Part shown: one piece after another, positions 1-12,079 of the stretch
Numbering within the stretch: position 1 is the stretch's first letter
Layout: the number at the start of each line of letters is the position of its first letter
Origin: Vespula vulgaris
Lineage: Eukaryota; Arthropoda; Insecta; Hymenoptera; Vespidae
Direction of reading: 5' to 3'
Length of the DNA stretch: 64,000 nucleotides
Assembly: GCF_905475345.1 (NCBI RefSeq)
Contig: NC_066596.1
Location: forward strand, 186,001 to 250,000
Translations under genes and position numbers: made by a program
Notes under the pieces: generated by a model
Told to the model about the DNA's origin: nothing
Databases searched by the model: none
Seen by the model: only the letters and a program-made list of their open reading frames with translations

Positions 1-27
1 TATGTCGTTTGTATAAGACGTATATAG

Positions 28-1296
28 CGATGTGTCGAAATTATACGATTATTAAGAGTTCACGCAATAAACCATGACGATACATTTTTCTTCTTTTGTT
101 ACCATAAATTACCATCATCATATGTCATAAAGTACATAATATAAGTATATCCTCCTATTTTTCTCTAATAAGAACAATAATTTTATTACTATATTATTAT
201 ATTATATATTATTATTATTGAAGTATATATGAAGTGAACTACAAAAGAAATCATAAAATAGCACTGAGAAAAAAATCTCACAGATAATATGAAAATGAAC
301 TCATGTTTTGATCTTTATTAAAAATAATATATAATGTATATGATCATTAATTATTAATTTTGAAAAAATAATCTACATATGTATATACTTTATATGCATT
401 TATCATCAAACAAAATTATATTGCTGCTGTGTTCTATCTAACACAGATCATGACAAAATTCATATTAGTCATCAGTAAAGGAAATAAATATAAAAGAGTA
501 GATAGTATTACCTTACTAATTAATTAAAAAAAGAAAAAAGAATAAATCAGTTCATTATTTTTATTTACATCAATACAATAAAAAAAAAAAAACTATCGGA
601 ATCATTAATCTCGAGCCTACGATTTCTGAATTACGAATCTAGATGTTTACAATATGCTGCACATTGTTCATAGAACCTCCAAGTTTCAGGTTTATAAATT
701 ATTAAAAAAAAAACAAAACTATAAATTCTTCCAAAATTTAACGATATTTTAGAAACTTAGATTCATTAAGCCGTTTATTAAGTTTGTACTTTCTTATTTT
801 TACCATAGAATCATCTATCCAAAGCGTATTAAAGTGATGAAGTGAGTTACTATAGCTTCTCCGTGCGATCCTACTTCAAGGAAAAAAAACTTCTCCTTTT
901 TTGTTGCAAATTTCGAGGGGCACCACAATATTAAACTTCTTCTTTGCAAAAAATGTTGAAAACAGTATTTATGCCAGCAATGAAAACAGGAGTAACTTTT
1001 GACCAATTTTGATGAACAGTCTCATTTTAAAGATGAAGATTTATCGAGGACCCTTATTTATCGAAATTTTTAAAAAAGCTTTTTATTTATACACAAACTA
1101 TCCTCCAACACCATTTTTAACACGATTTTTCCTAAAGAAAATAAAGCTTTTTTAAAAATTCAAAAAAGCTGTATCTTATAGATTAAACCTTCGTTTTTAA
1201 AATGAGACTTTGTTTATCAAAATTGGTCAAGAATTATTCCTGTTCTTATTAATGGTGTAAATCATTATAAAACCAGAGGTGATGAATAATCTTAAT
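28..1296. repeat. Long dispersed repeat, copy 1 (partner 16743-17899)
   Basis: This stretch is a diverged direct copy of 16743-17899. Matching landmarks occur in the same order: a start around 'gatgtgtcgaaatt', 'aaaccatgac', 'tttgatctttattaaaaata', 'attattaattttgaaaaaat', 'ctaacacaga', then the foldback core and a shared end 'accagaggtgatgaa'. Copy 1 carries about 250 extra bases near 465-735 that copy 2 lacks. Similarity may run past the left window edge. No coding potential was seen. It could be one large non-autonomous element or a segmental duplication. Confidence 0.8.
967..1262. repeat. Foldback element copy 1
   Basis: The left part (about 967-1050) is an imperfect reverse complement of the right part (about 1185-1262): 'ccaattttgatgaacagtct' on the left faces 'agactttgtttatcaaaatt' on the right. 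The ends read like atttatgcc and ggtgtaaat. Three related structures lie at 17569-17867, 39225-39440 and 41761-42062, which suggests a foldback or MITE family with ends near TTTACGCCAT. No transposase is present inside. No clear target-site duplication was seen. Confidence 0.75.
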
Positions 1297-1329
1297 ATTA
1301 TTATTTGCTACTTAATCTTTTCTGGATCG

Positions 1330-2135
1330 CGCATTCCCATTATTATCGCTCTCACTAACTATCATGCAATCAAATAATGGATAACTGCTAAGCACGTCTA
1401 CATGCTTCAGGTTGGTCACTGGACGGCGTTCTTTGTATATTGAAATTTCTCGAATAATAACGCCCATTTTGCTACGTGAATGCAAAGATCTTTCTTCTTC
1501 ATTTTCAGCACGAATGGATAATAACCAGTCATGATTTTAAACGCCATTCTTAATAAATATACACGAAAATTATACAGTGATGTAATAATCACTAAGCACT
1601 TTACTTTGTAGTTTGAATACTTACTTTTATAATATTTGTTTCATTGCTAGCATAATATATTGGATGCAAAGTAATATCGGCACCATCATATTGCAATAAA
1701 ATGTTACCAAATCCGAATTTCGATGCATCTGTATGGAGTTCACTCTTTACGTTCGTTTATATCTCAAAACTTTCAAATTTCTTACCATCTCAAAATTGAT
1801 TTGTTAATCAACGTGTTGTTAATTAATGTTGTTTTTTTAATTGTTCAAATACGACTACACATCGTTTTCAAATTGGAAACTTTCATTAGATTTTAACATT
1901 GATGGATGGTTTGGCTATCAAAGAATAGTGGCACTTAGGTCATAATGAATATCCTAAAATAACTAATAAACTTCAGAAAACTTTAAATTTTCCACGTAGA
2001 TGTCGGTCTTACAGCTTTTACAGAAATTTGCTTACAGCTTCAGTTTTATGCTCAGAAGATCATAAAACTTGCTTTTTACTAATTTTACTATGTAGTCCTA
2101 AGATTCTATTCCAGTTTACAACAATTAGCGCTTTA
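1330..2135 (-). pseudogene. Gypsy-type LTR retrotransposon pol remnant (end of RT plus RNase H)
   Basis: Minus-strand translation gives pieces in the order expected for Ty3/gypsy pol. Near 2100-1990 is a stretch with 'EHKTEAVSKF', like the end of the RT. About 1960-1850 gives 'IAKPS' and 'FEQLKKQ', like the RT-RNase H connection. About 1745-1610 contains 'LHTDASKFGFGNILLQYDGA', the start of the RNase H domain with its first catalytic Asp (TDAS). About 1560-1330 includes 'HVAKWALLFEKF' and then 'HVDVLSSYPLF', which resemble the classic end of the domain with its HVDALSR motif. Frame changes and stops break it, so it is inactive. The 5' part of pol, the LTRs and gag were not found here. Family assignment rests on recognised motifs, not a database search. 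Confidence 0.82.
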
Positions 2136-2602
2136 ACCTATTAAATGCCAAACCAGTCACGTTTGCGATTCGTAAAAACCGTATCTAACCGTATAAACCT
2201 CTATACATACATATTTAAATAATCTCTATTGTTCTAAAAAACATGGAATTTTCTATTTTTAGAAGCAATTAAATGTATTCTCTTTATAAAGAAAACAAAA
2301 ATTAATTGAAATATAATAGAAATTGATAACTTATAATATAAATGTTAAAATGAAGAAACTGTTAATATCAGTTAACAAATAATATTAACACTAATATTTC
2401 TTGAAGATCAATCATTCTCAATTTTTGCTTCTTTTGAAAAAAGATGAAATTAAATTTACTATTTTTAAAAATAATGACGTCCAAGAATATTCTATTAGAA
2501 TATTTATAGAATATTCTAAAAATATTATATAAAATATTTGATAAATTACTTTATTCACATTAAAAAATGCATCTAAAATAGTATCATTTTAATATATTAT
2601 GA

Positions 2603-2657
<55 letters not shown>

Positions 2658-3650
2658 CGAAATATTCCTTGAAGAATATTTCTTGAACATAAAAATATTT
2701 TGTATCTGTATACTTGTACGGAAAAAAATTAACTTCTGTTTAATGTAATTTAAATTTTAATTTTAATGAAAGCTAAAATATGTTCTTAAATGTAAGATAT
2801 TTAAAATTACTTTGAAATAATGACAAAAAAAAAATAAAAATAATAGAAAACATTTGTACCAAGTACAATCGATAAAATACTTATAAATTTCTAAATATAC
2901 CTTTTTTTCATCTTTTTCAAATTTTCTATCCATTATCTGCTCAAGACATTTGTTTAGACATTTTTTACAAAAATTTAAAAAAAGAGAAATATATTGTAAA
3001 ATATAGAAAGAAAATGATATTATTGAAATAACAGGATAAAAAAGATCTATTGTTTCTTAGTAGAATTTGTGAGGACAACATAATGGTAATAGGGCAAAAG
3101 AATGTAAAAAATACAAAACCTGAAGTAAATGTTGATTACAATAAGAAAATAGATATAAGTGATGGTGTAATTGTTGCTTATTCAACAGTAAGAAAGAGAC
3201 TAAAAAAATATTATAAAAAAATATTTCTTTGCCTTTTAAAAATTGTTTACTTTAATTTCTTTTTTTTATATAAAAACGAATTAAACGCAAGTAAGTTTAT
3301 TACTTTTCTTCTATGTAGTCAGTATTTTTTTTTTATAAATAAAAAAAGTAAAAATATTTCAGTTTGTCTATAATATCTATAAATTTCAACAATGCAATTT
3401 TATAAAAAATTATTGCAATTTCGTCATAATTTAATTTTATTTTATACCAATTGTTTATACTCAATATTTGACAAATATACTTGTCATTTCTTAATTCTTA
3501 TCGTTTTTTATTTTCTTAGACCTTATCCCTTCTTATTACATGACGTAAATACATTTTCAGTCACTTATAGAGAAAATTAGCATAAACGGCTCTCATTATT
3601 TTATCATTACTTTATACATGATCGCTAAAAATTATTACAGAGTATGCAGC
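2136..3650. other. AT-rich stretch with no recognised gene
   Basis: Very AT-rich DNA containing a TA microsatellite (2608-2652) and short open frames of low-complexity composition (for example 3050-3373). None resembles a protein I know. The stretch separates the minus-strand gypsy RT/RNase H remnant from the plus-strand integrase remnant. Confidence 0.6.
2608..2652. repeat. (TA)n microsatellite
   Basis: About 22 uninterrupted TA dinucleotides. It sits in a longer AT-rich stretch. Confidence 0.95.
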
Positions 3651-3654
3651 ACAT

Positions 3655-4075
3655 TATCATCGCCAGAGAAATTTCAAGAAGTAATGAGCAGGTCGAACGT
3701 ATTAATCGTATACTGATTTCCTTTATGATAAAATGATGAGCATATAAACACGCGGAATAGCATAAGAACGTGGTGAGCGCTTAGCAACCCTTACATCAGA
3801 TACTCACTAGGAGCACTGGAATGTCATCATTCTATCTTTTATTTGTAACGCAAATGAACACTAAAAAAGATTCATAAAGAAAAAAAAATGTAGATCAAAA
3901 AGGGATATACCTTTCAAGAAGATTGACATAACGCGAATAGAATCGCTCTGGTTATTCAGTAAGGAGGACAAGAAATTCGACTCCAAATTTTTTGGACTTT
4001 AGAGAGTATAAAGTACTGCGTCACGATGAAACATAGTAGACAAGATAAAACAGAGATAAGCTAACCTTTATGCGG
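3655..4075 (+). pseudogene. Gypsy-type integrase C-terminal remnant
   Basis: Plus-strand translation near 3655-3735 reads 'ISRSNEQVERINRIL', which matches the conserved end of the integrase catalytic core in gypsy elements. There the pattern is P-R-x-N-G-Q-V-E-R-x-N-R, and the Glu is the last residue of the DDE triad. About 3780-3850 has 'LHQILTRSTGMSSF', like the stretch after the core that leads to 'PFELLFG'. About 4010-4030 gives 'KVLRHDE', resembling the conserved KVLRNDRY-type segment near the polyprotein C-terminus. Stops and frameshifts separate these blocks. It lies on the opposite strand from the RT/RNase H remnant at 1330-2135, so the two are either different insertions or a rearranged copy. 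Confidence 0.72.
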
Positions 4076-7000
4076 TCGATCTTCTAAAATCTTAGTCTAA
4101 CAAGCAAGAAAATACATCGGTTGAAGATAGTACAGTAATTCAGGAACGACCGACTATTGAATAATAACACTTTGTAGAATAGCATCAAATAATGAGAATT
4201 ATGAATAATGAATCTTCTTAAAATAAGGGGGTCATCTCTATGATAATCATAAAGTAGCCATGTGGATACATCGATACACCGACAAGCACAATGAACAATT
4301 AAATGTAAGTGTTCCATATCCACTCATTTTACAACAACATTCGACCCAAATTTAATTTTTCGAGGCATGGTGCAATCCCATCCTTCCAATATCTAAATAA
4401 ATATAGTGTGATATTTTCTATACTACTTCGAAGAATTAAAATTATTTAAAACAAATAGGTTTACATTGAATCCCACGTCTGATTTATCTGTCTTTCTTTT
4501 GTTATATTGCCATATTAATATAAATAACTAAGCATAATGTAAATAATATAAATAACTAAAGAACAAATTTGAGCAGTTAACGTGTAGTTATAATCTTGAC
4601 CGTCGCAGCAATATGTGATGACACAGCATTCTGTTATGTATTGTCGATACAATTGTAATTAATTGATATATTTTATATGAATAAGTAGATAAAATCGTAA
4701 AATTGAAAACATTTAAAGATCGAATTAAGGGGTTTGTTACTGAGACTTTGATTAATACAAATCCATTATCTATATATTTAGGCGACAATACAAATAAGCA
4801 TACTCTATTGTTTCATTTGAATTGCGAAAAAGAGATTTCAGGAATTCAGACAACAATCAGAACATTTTATTCGCAGATCATGCATCGTTCATAATACTAA
4901 AAAAAAATGAAAATCGTATCTCATCGTTTTGTACTGTATGTAAATTTCTTCTGTGCTTAAGAAGACGATGTGTTTTAACAAATACCATTCATAAACACGA
5001 ACAGTACAAAGAATAATTCATCCCTCACTCTATAATGAAATATTTAAATAACTTTTCATTTTTCTTTATTCATTTTATGCGATATAAATTCTTTAATAAT
5101 TAAAGTAAATCTACTTTAATTATTAATTTTTTATAAAGATAAAATTTATCTACAACATGGACTTTGTTATTTTTTAAAATTCTGTGCTTCAAAGAGTTAA
5201 ACATTTTTAGGTCTTTGAAAATTCTCCAAGATTTCGGGCTATTAAAAAAGATCCATCTTGCTAGTTCCCATTCGCATAGTAGTATTATATTTTTATCCGT
5301 TTTTCTTTTTTTATGTTTATCAAGAACCAATCTCACAGGTGGCTTATGACTAATAGCGTAGCTACCGGTAATGCGTAATCATCTATCTATCAATGGTATG
5401 AAGCACAATGTTGACGGGCTTTGAATTGATATATTCAAACAAATTTGTCTGTTTAAGGTTCGTAATAAGAAGCTAATACACCAATGTAACAAAGGCAAGA
5501 AATCGAAACTTCACGCTAGTAAAACGACTCACAGTCTTATTCTCGGAAAGAAGATATTGGACAAAGTGGATTTGAATAATAGCAAGAGTAGAAATGCTAA
5601 AATCTTCGAATGAAAAGAACTCCAAGGAAACTTTTTCAAATTCAATCTATTCTTTGTGTAGAGTTTAAATATCGATAAATTGATTTTATACAATTCTATA
5701 ACTCATTTATCTATTCCTATTTTTCCTATTTAACCGTCGATATTTTCTCCCTGTCTGTTAATGATTAGCTTATGTTCTCTTTTATTCTTTGTGCCTTTTA
5801 TTTTTTCCAATAAACAAACTATTTCTCGCAAGTTATGGTACCAGTTCTTCAGTTACATACATCGATAAACAAAAGTTTATCATTCATCAGTGATTTTCAA
5901 CTTTCTAAAGAAACGGAAAGAAGGAAAAGAAGAAAGAAAGGGAGAAAAACGTATGTATGTATACATGCATGTTTTTAGTTAATTATTATAATAGTTATTT
6001 AAAATAAATAGCCCATTTGCAAAATTTAAAAAAAATTGTAAAACTAGCGGTAAATAATTTGAGTTAATATATTTCTTTTTCGTTATTTTTTAATGTTAAT
6101 ATGAATACAAATATATAGAACATACTAAAGTGAATGAGGAATGCATGTTAAAATTAATATTATTATTATTTTAATTAAGCACTTGTTTCTAAGTAAAATT
6201 TAAACAATCTTCGAAATGACACTTATTCTGATATAATTAGTGTACGGACCGTAACCACTGATATTGTGTCCACGAAAATCGTTACGAAAAAAGATGAGAT
6301 TCGAGGGTAGATTTTGAGGATCATAGGTAGGATCGAGCGATATTCCAATTTCAGAATATCGAAGCTATATAGGTAGAAGTATAGATAAAAACTTCATAAG
6401 CAGAGTCATTCGCCTGTTCGCATTCTTTCAACGATTTAATTTCTTACAAAAATTTTTTACTTAACGGTATTATCGAATTGCAATTCTCCGTTTTCTTTGA
6501 ATACTCTTTCCCATTTTGTTTTTCCAAGTGACTTTCTTTCCTTCACGTCGGACTTCGACCCGTTATTTCAGTCATTATAAAAGAAAGGACACGGATTATT
6601 TCGTGGGTCGTTCAGTAATACTTTCTCCTCTTTATTGAATGCTAATAGGTAATATAGAACTTGATATGGTCGACATGCATGCATATCATTCTGTGATCTC
6701 GGCTAAAGAATAATTTACTTCCGAGTCCCGATATCGAATCATATAAAGATCATAAAGGAGTTAGTCTAGCGAATCTTCGACATACAGTCGCTGGCTGGTA
6801 TTCTGTATTCTCTTGTACATTAGCTCTTTATTCTCTACCAGATAGCATGAAAATAGTCATTAAAATACTTTTTTTAATCTATTGATGTTTTCCCAACGAT
6901 GATCTATAATATACAATGTCGTCTAAATAAACGCTACTTTTTAAACCTTGTAATCTATGAGCTTTCGAAAGGTGGCCAAATCATTATATCAAACCAAATT

Positions 7001-7990
7001 GTATTCTATTATACTCATATTGTCTGACTAGAATGGAAAAAGCTGTTTTCGGCTTGTCTTATTCGGACAACAGGATCTAATATAATCCCTTATTTCGTGA
7101 CGCTTTATATTAAAGCTTTTAGCTTTAAAATAATTAAGTTTTAAATTTAAAATATTAAAGCTTACGTAGAAGTATAGGCTTGTTTCTTAGCTCATTAACA
7201 TTGTACGTATTTGTCTATACAGAATGTAATAGTTAGTAGCATCTACTATATACCAATATTAAATGTCGTCACAGATTCTAGTATAGATCACTTTCATTTG
7301 ATTGTGTTTCGAGCGCTATAGCAAAGTCTTTCTTGCTGTACAACAATGATCCAATAACTGTTGAATTTATGTTTATTAGACAGTGTGAAGTCTCTAGATT
7401 TTTTTCTACGATTATTTTACACAACGCCTTAGATCATATTACAATTATATTACTTTAATTATCTAAGATATCTTAGATATTACCTCAATTATCTTAGATC
7501 ATATTATCTGAATTATCTAAACTCCCGAATTCTTTACTGTGCTGACATTCTATTATGCGAACTCTGTATTACTCGAATGTTTGACACTGAGATTATAATA
7601 TAGTATCTATAGTCGTCACATAATGTTACCACATTGGAAACAGATAGTATTAACTATGGGAATGAAATTTGAAATTATTAAAAAATTTGAGAACGTAATT
7701 TAAGAAAGTATAACTACATTAACGAAAATATATAATATTAGGAAATCAACAATTACGAATATTGGAGACAAGTATTCAAGCCTCCATTGGACCACTACAT
7801 TTCTTTTTTTTTTTTTTTTATATATATTCTACGTGCGTGCTATCTATCATGCAATGATATTAACTACACTAATTATAAATATTAGCAACATTAATTATGG
7901 GAATTACATTGATATGAATGTAAATACACTCAGTAATGTATCACTAAGGTTAAATATAGTTTACATCACTAAATCTAAATTATATGGTAT
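4076..7990. other. Unassigned AT-rich region
   Basis: No recognisable protein, RNA gene or transposon was seen across about 3.9 kb. Open frames at 4703-4894 and 4822-5016 are short and overlap in different frames. A slightly less AT-rich part at 6240-6830 shows no identifiable motif. At 7446-7510 the motif atctaagatatcttagat and close variants form small palindromes. Confidence 0.55.
7804..7819. repeat. Poly-T run, possible poly-A tail of the minus-strand LINE
   Basis: Sixteen T residues lie about 200 bases beyond the end of the Jockey-like ORF2 on the minus strand. That is where a poly-A tail would fall if the 3' UTR is short. Many other T runs occur in this AT-rich DNA, so the link is only suggestive. 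Confidence 0.35.
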
Positions 7991-7999
7991 ATGTAAGAA

Positions 8000-10090
8000 G
8001 TGATGTCTTTTTAGTCATTTTTGTTCATCTGTGGTATCCAACAGTTTTGTGGGTAAGTTGTTAGAGTGACTTTTCAGTCTTTGCTGATATGATCTATTGT
8101 GTTCGGCAATTTCCTCTTTTACCATGAGTATACCGGTTTCTTTATTTATTTACTTGTTGGGGATATACCACTCTGTGTTTAAGATGTATTTCAGTCTTTT
8201 GTTTTGCCATCTCTCAATTGATTTTATGTTTGAATTCGAAGCTGTGTCCCATAATTAACAGGTGTATGTCCATATCGATTTGAAGGTACTTTTATATATT
8301 AGCAATTCATTATAAATTGTTAGTTGTGATTTTTTGGCGATCAACCACATTTTTCTATATTTTTTGTTTAATTGTTCTATTTTTTTATGGATATGCATTG
8401 TTTATATAAGTATATTCCAAGACATTTAATTGCTTCTTGCTACAGTAGTATGTCGTTGTTTACTTTTACAAGTGGGGGAGGGACATGTTTGCTTTCTAGT
8501 AATGAAGGTAACGTGTATGGATTTTATGGAATTGATTTTAATCCTCCATGTTCTTAACTAATATTCTATTTCATTAAGGTATTGTAATTTATTTGAAACG
8601 TATGGATTCTGATCAGAAGCTAGTATTGCCGTGTCATCAGTAGCAATGAGGGTGTTGTTCGTTGTTGGGAAGTCTAACGTAGAGAGAGTATATAACAGTG
8701 ACCCTAGAACCCTACTTTGTGGGACTCCTGATTTAATCAGATAAAGAATAGATATGACCTGTTATGTTTTGACTTGAAAAATTCTATCCGCGAGATATAA
8801 TTTTAATGTGGTATGTCCAGAAATGCTGGCGAGTAATATTTCTTGTCATTTAGATCTTTCCTAATTTTATTGGCCAGTCTATGGATTTGCTTAGTTCTGA
8901 TGTTTGTTGTTGAAAGCTGAATTGATGCTCTGTTTTTTTGTGATCGTTAATTGCGGGTTTCAGTCTACGAAGGAGTAGTTTTTCAAATAACTTGAAAGTA
9001 ATTGGTAATAGACTTATTGGTCTATAAGACGTTACTTCTTCTGGTGGTTTCCCTGGCTTGGGTATTAGTATGACTTGCATTATTTTCCAGTAGATTGGGA
9101 AGTAGCCTATTCTGAATATCGCATTCATTGTAGATTGTGGTCAGTAGCATGATTGTTTTTTTTAGGGAGTTCTTTTAGGATTTTACCCATTATTAGATCG
9201 ATGCCGAGTGCTTTTTTATGTTGATGTTGGATTTCACCTGGGAAAAAGTATTTAATTAAATGTGATGGTATTACTCGTCTGTTTGTATGCACCGTTTGTT
9301 TAATGTTTTCTTGGTCGCTTACTTAATTTGCTATTGGTTGAACATTTCGGCTTTTTCTGTTTTTGTTCTTGCCCAGTTTCCATTCTCCATCTCTTTAAAT
9401 TTTTAGCGTTTAAATTCGTAATTTTTTAACTTTAAATTCGTAGCGATATTGTGAAGCGTAAGTGATCTTTCTTTATAGGTGATGTTTTAATTTAAGATGA
9501 TTCCTGCTGTGTGGTCTGATTCAAAATTTAAGTATATTTGAATGGCAAAACTTTTCCTTTGTAACGAAGAGATCTAATAAGTCCGGTTTACGATTAACAT
9601 GTGTAAACTAGTTACGAAATGGATTCCCCACTTGCGAAGACTTGAAGATGGTGCTCATTTTAATTCTTTGAGAGTTTATTACCAATTTGTAACTTGCTGC
9701 TCAGAATGTGTGCTTGGTGTTGTATGTAGTCGCCATCAGCAATAAATCTGTTGCCGAGCGTTCTGAAGATATTAGTGTATCTCTCTATTGAAATTTGATG
9801 GTGGTTTATAAACTACTGAAACAGTTAGTAGTCCATTTCGGTTTTCTATGATTAGGTTTGTTGTTTGCAGATATTGCTCCTTAAAAGGTTGAAGGATGTA
9901 GTGTTTGATGGTATTTTTAATAATTGCAGTCCCTGCGTGAGCATTTTCACTGGAATGATTTGGGACGTATACCGTATAACCCGATATTTTGCAGTAGCTG
10001 CGGTCTATAAAGTTTGTTTCAGAGATTAATTGTATGTCTATTTTAGCAAGGTTTAGGTATGTTTGGACCTCCAAAATATGTTGAAATAGT
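8000..10090 (-). pseudogene. Jockey-like ORF2: endonuclease plus reverse transcriptase, broken
   Basis: The endonuclease domain starts near 10074 with 'IDIQLISETNF', the segment that holds the catalytic Glu of the APE-type fold. It continues through 'GYTVYVPNHSS', and near 9720-9560 has pieces like 'LGNRFIADGDY' and 'NRKPDLLDLFVTK'. The RT follows: 'VTSYRPISLLPITFKLFEKL' at about 9050-8970, 'SGVPQ' and 'VLG' near 8735-8700, and 'PTTNNTLIATDDTAILA' near 8690-8630. The last of these is the catalytic box, in which the two residues usually before DD (F/Y-A) are missing. The C-terminus near 8150-8020 reads like 'QQRLKSHSNNLPTKLLDTTD', typical of Jockey ORF2 ends. Several frameshifts and stops make it non-functional. 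Confidence 0.92.
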
Positions 10091-10189
10091 CCGTGGGCGT
10101 TTCATAGGATTATTTTATAACAGTTTATTTATATTTTCTGTAGAATGTGGTTAAGCGTTGTTAGCAGTAGATTTACTTGTTTTGTTTGT

Positions 10190-11265
10190 TCACTTATGAG
10201 ATTTTTCATTTGTGTCATTATTCTCATTATTGATCACGGTGATCTCTTCACTCTTGTGTTGCAAGCAGTTGTTCATGGTTTCTTCGTTGATATTTTCTTC
10301 TTTTATTGTACCCCTTATTTGAGGTTGTTTGGTGAAGCTTGCATAGGATAGATCTTCACTTCTGTATTGTTGAGTTTTAACATGCGTGTCATAAGGTTGA
10401 TAAATGTTATATGATTTATATTGCCTTTTCCAGGCAGTAATATATGCCACGCATACATTTGCTGGATGTTTTTCACCACATTTACGTGTTTTCGTCCCTA
10501 ATTTTTCTTACACATTCGTTTGAAAGGTGATCTTCGGTACATTTCACATATCTAGGAATTTTAGTGTAATATTTTTAAGTACGTTCGTATCTTTGGTATC
10601 TTTTGCATTATACTAGTTCTTTTTTGTGGAGATTCTGTTATAATTTTAATATTTAAGAGTCTGTTTAGTGAGAAAATTTGCTTATTGTTGGGTTTCGATA
10701 TTAGGTCAACGAAAAAGAATGGTAGAAGTTGTTTTGTAGCTCTATGTTTAACATTATATGATAATTTTGATGTTTCATATCCCATTGTTTTTAATTTTTC
10801 TACAATTTTCTTCGAGTCTGTCATTGGATGTAGGATATTTCTGATTGCTACTATGAATGGTATATCCTCTTTTAGTTTAAATGTGTTATATCCTACACCT
10901 AAATGTTCTAATTCTTATTTTATTTTTCTGTAGTCGCTTATGGTCTCAGGATGGATTCTCACTGAGCTGTTTCCTTCAATTTTGTATATATAATTAACCG
11001 CTAGATTTGCTAACATTTCGAATAATTTTTGAATGTTGCTAACATTGGGTATTACGATTGATTGTGCTTTTTTAAGCTTCGATTCTATTTCCATCGAATT
11101 ATTGTCTGTTAAGTTTACTATAATTTCAAATCTACTGTGCATAAAACTGTTGTTGATGTAGTTACCTATATTATCGACTAATGATAACGAATCAACTAAC
11201 GAACCGGGAGTGTTTTTGTTTTTATTCAATATTATTTTTAACAAGATTGGTTTGTTCGATAACAT
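10190..11265 (-). pseudogene. Jockey-like ORF1 (gag-like nucleic-acid-binding protein), broken
   Basis: Three blocks are seen on the minus strand. The first, 11265-10915, has no recognisable domain and is probably the ORF1 N-terminus. The second, 10824-10561, contains 'LLPFFFVDLISKPNNKQIF' and 'LLNIKI', which match the pre-C2HC domain of Jockey ORF1 proteins. The third, about 10560-10450, has spaced Cys/His residues ('VKCTEDHLSNEC', then C-G-E-K-H-P-A-N in another frame), the remains of CCHC zinc knuckles. ORF1 proteins of this type bind the LINE RNA. The blocks are in different frames, so the gene is dead. Confidence 0.85.
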
Positions 11266-11300
11266 TGTTGCTTCTCTTTTTCTTTTGAACTGAGTGACTA

Positions 11301-12075
11301 CACAGCTATCTTGGAAGATCTTTCTTTGAGATATTAGTTGATTGTATATTGCTATCTGTATTTATTATTTGGCTCATAATGGTAGCGGCTGGTGGAGAGA
11401 TTCTGTTGTGCGTTGTCTATGTATTATATTAGGTATGTTTCTAAACGGTTGGATTTTCTATGAATTTTTTGGTCTCTTGTGATGTGGATGCTGTGTTTTT
11501 TGAGGTGTGTATAACAATTTAACTATTTGATGTCTTTGTAGTTCACGCTTACTGTGTATCACACTTAACTGTATTTATGTGTGTGCATTATCTGTAAATA
11601 TACTTATTTTTGCTATCTAATGCGTATAAGCTTCTGTTTCTTGTAGTGTGCGTAATTGCCGTTACGTCTAGATCACAGTATGGTTTGTAAACAACACGTC
11701 TTAACTGTTCGACTTATATTCTTTTTCTCAACTGCGTTTCGTTATATATGTTTCTTTAACTCTTCAAAGACCATTTCTACATAGTATCGCTTATAGCTGA
11801 TGGGCCTGGGATGGACAGTATTAGGTAGGTTGCGTCATTAGTTTTAGTTATTGTAGTTGTATGGTTTCGGCGAGAATTGTAACCAGGAGATATCAATATA
11901 ATATAGAACAGAAAGTAATGCGCTATATTCTCTTTCTGTGCCGAATCTGCTAATTATTTTTAATTTTGGCATAAGAAAGAGCGATTCGTTACTTTTGATG
12001 ATCGGGAGTTCATTGTAGCATATGGTTTTCTTCTCACGGTTAGCTCCACCGGAATATATCTGATTAATCTCTTTG
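11301..12075. other. Spacer between two LINE remnants
   Basis: T-rich on the plus strand, with no recognised motif. It may contain the 5' UTR of the Jockey-like element and the 3' UTR of the R2-type element, both of which read on the minus strand. I could not place a boundary. Confidence 0.4.
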
Positions 12076-12079
12076 ACTA

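Larger units (their letters stand above)
7995..11300 (-). mobile_element. Jockey-clade non-LTR retrotransposon, nearly full length, inactive
   Basis: Two ORFs are recognisable in the right order on the minus strand: a gag-like ORF1 (about 11265-10190) followed by ORF2 (about 10090-8000) with an APE-type endonuclease and a reverse transcriptase. This ORF pair and its motifs are characteristic of the Jockey clade. Both ORFs carry stops and frameshifts. The 5' end is not defined; DNA from 11300 to 12050 could hold the 5' UTR or unrelated sequence. No target-site duplication was identified. Confidence 0.92.

Noticed and set aside
3050..3580. Two plus-strand frames of 107 and 62 codons
   Set aside because: Rich in Phe, Lys and Asn in low-complexity DNA; no recognisable domain.
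7446..7510. Small palindromes around atctaagatatcttagat as possible transcription-factor sites or an attachment site
   Set aside because: Short AT-rich palindromes are common by chance here, and no nearby gene or element gives them meaning.
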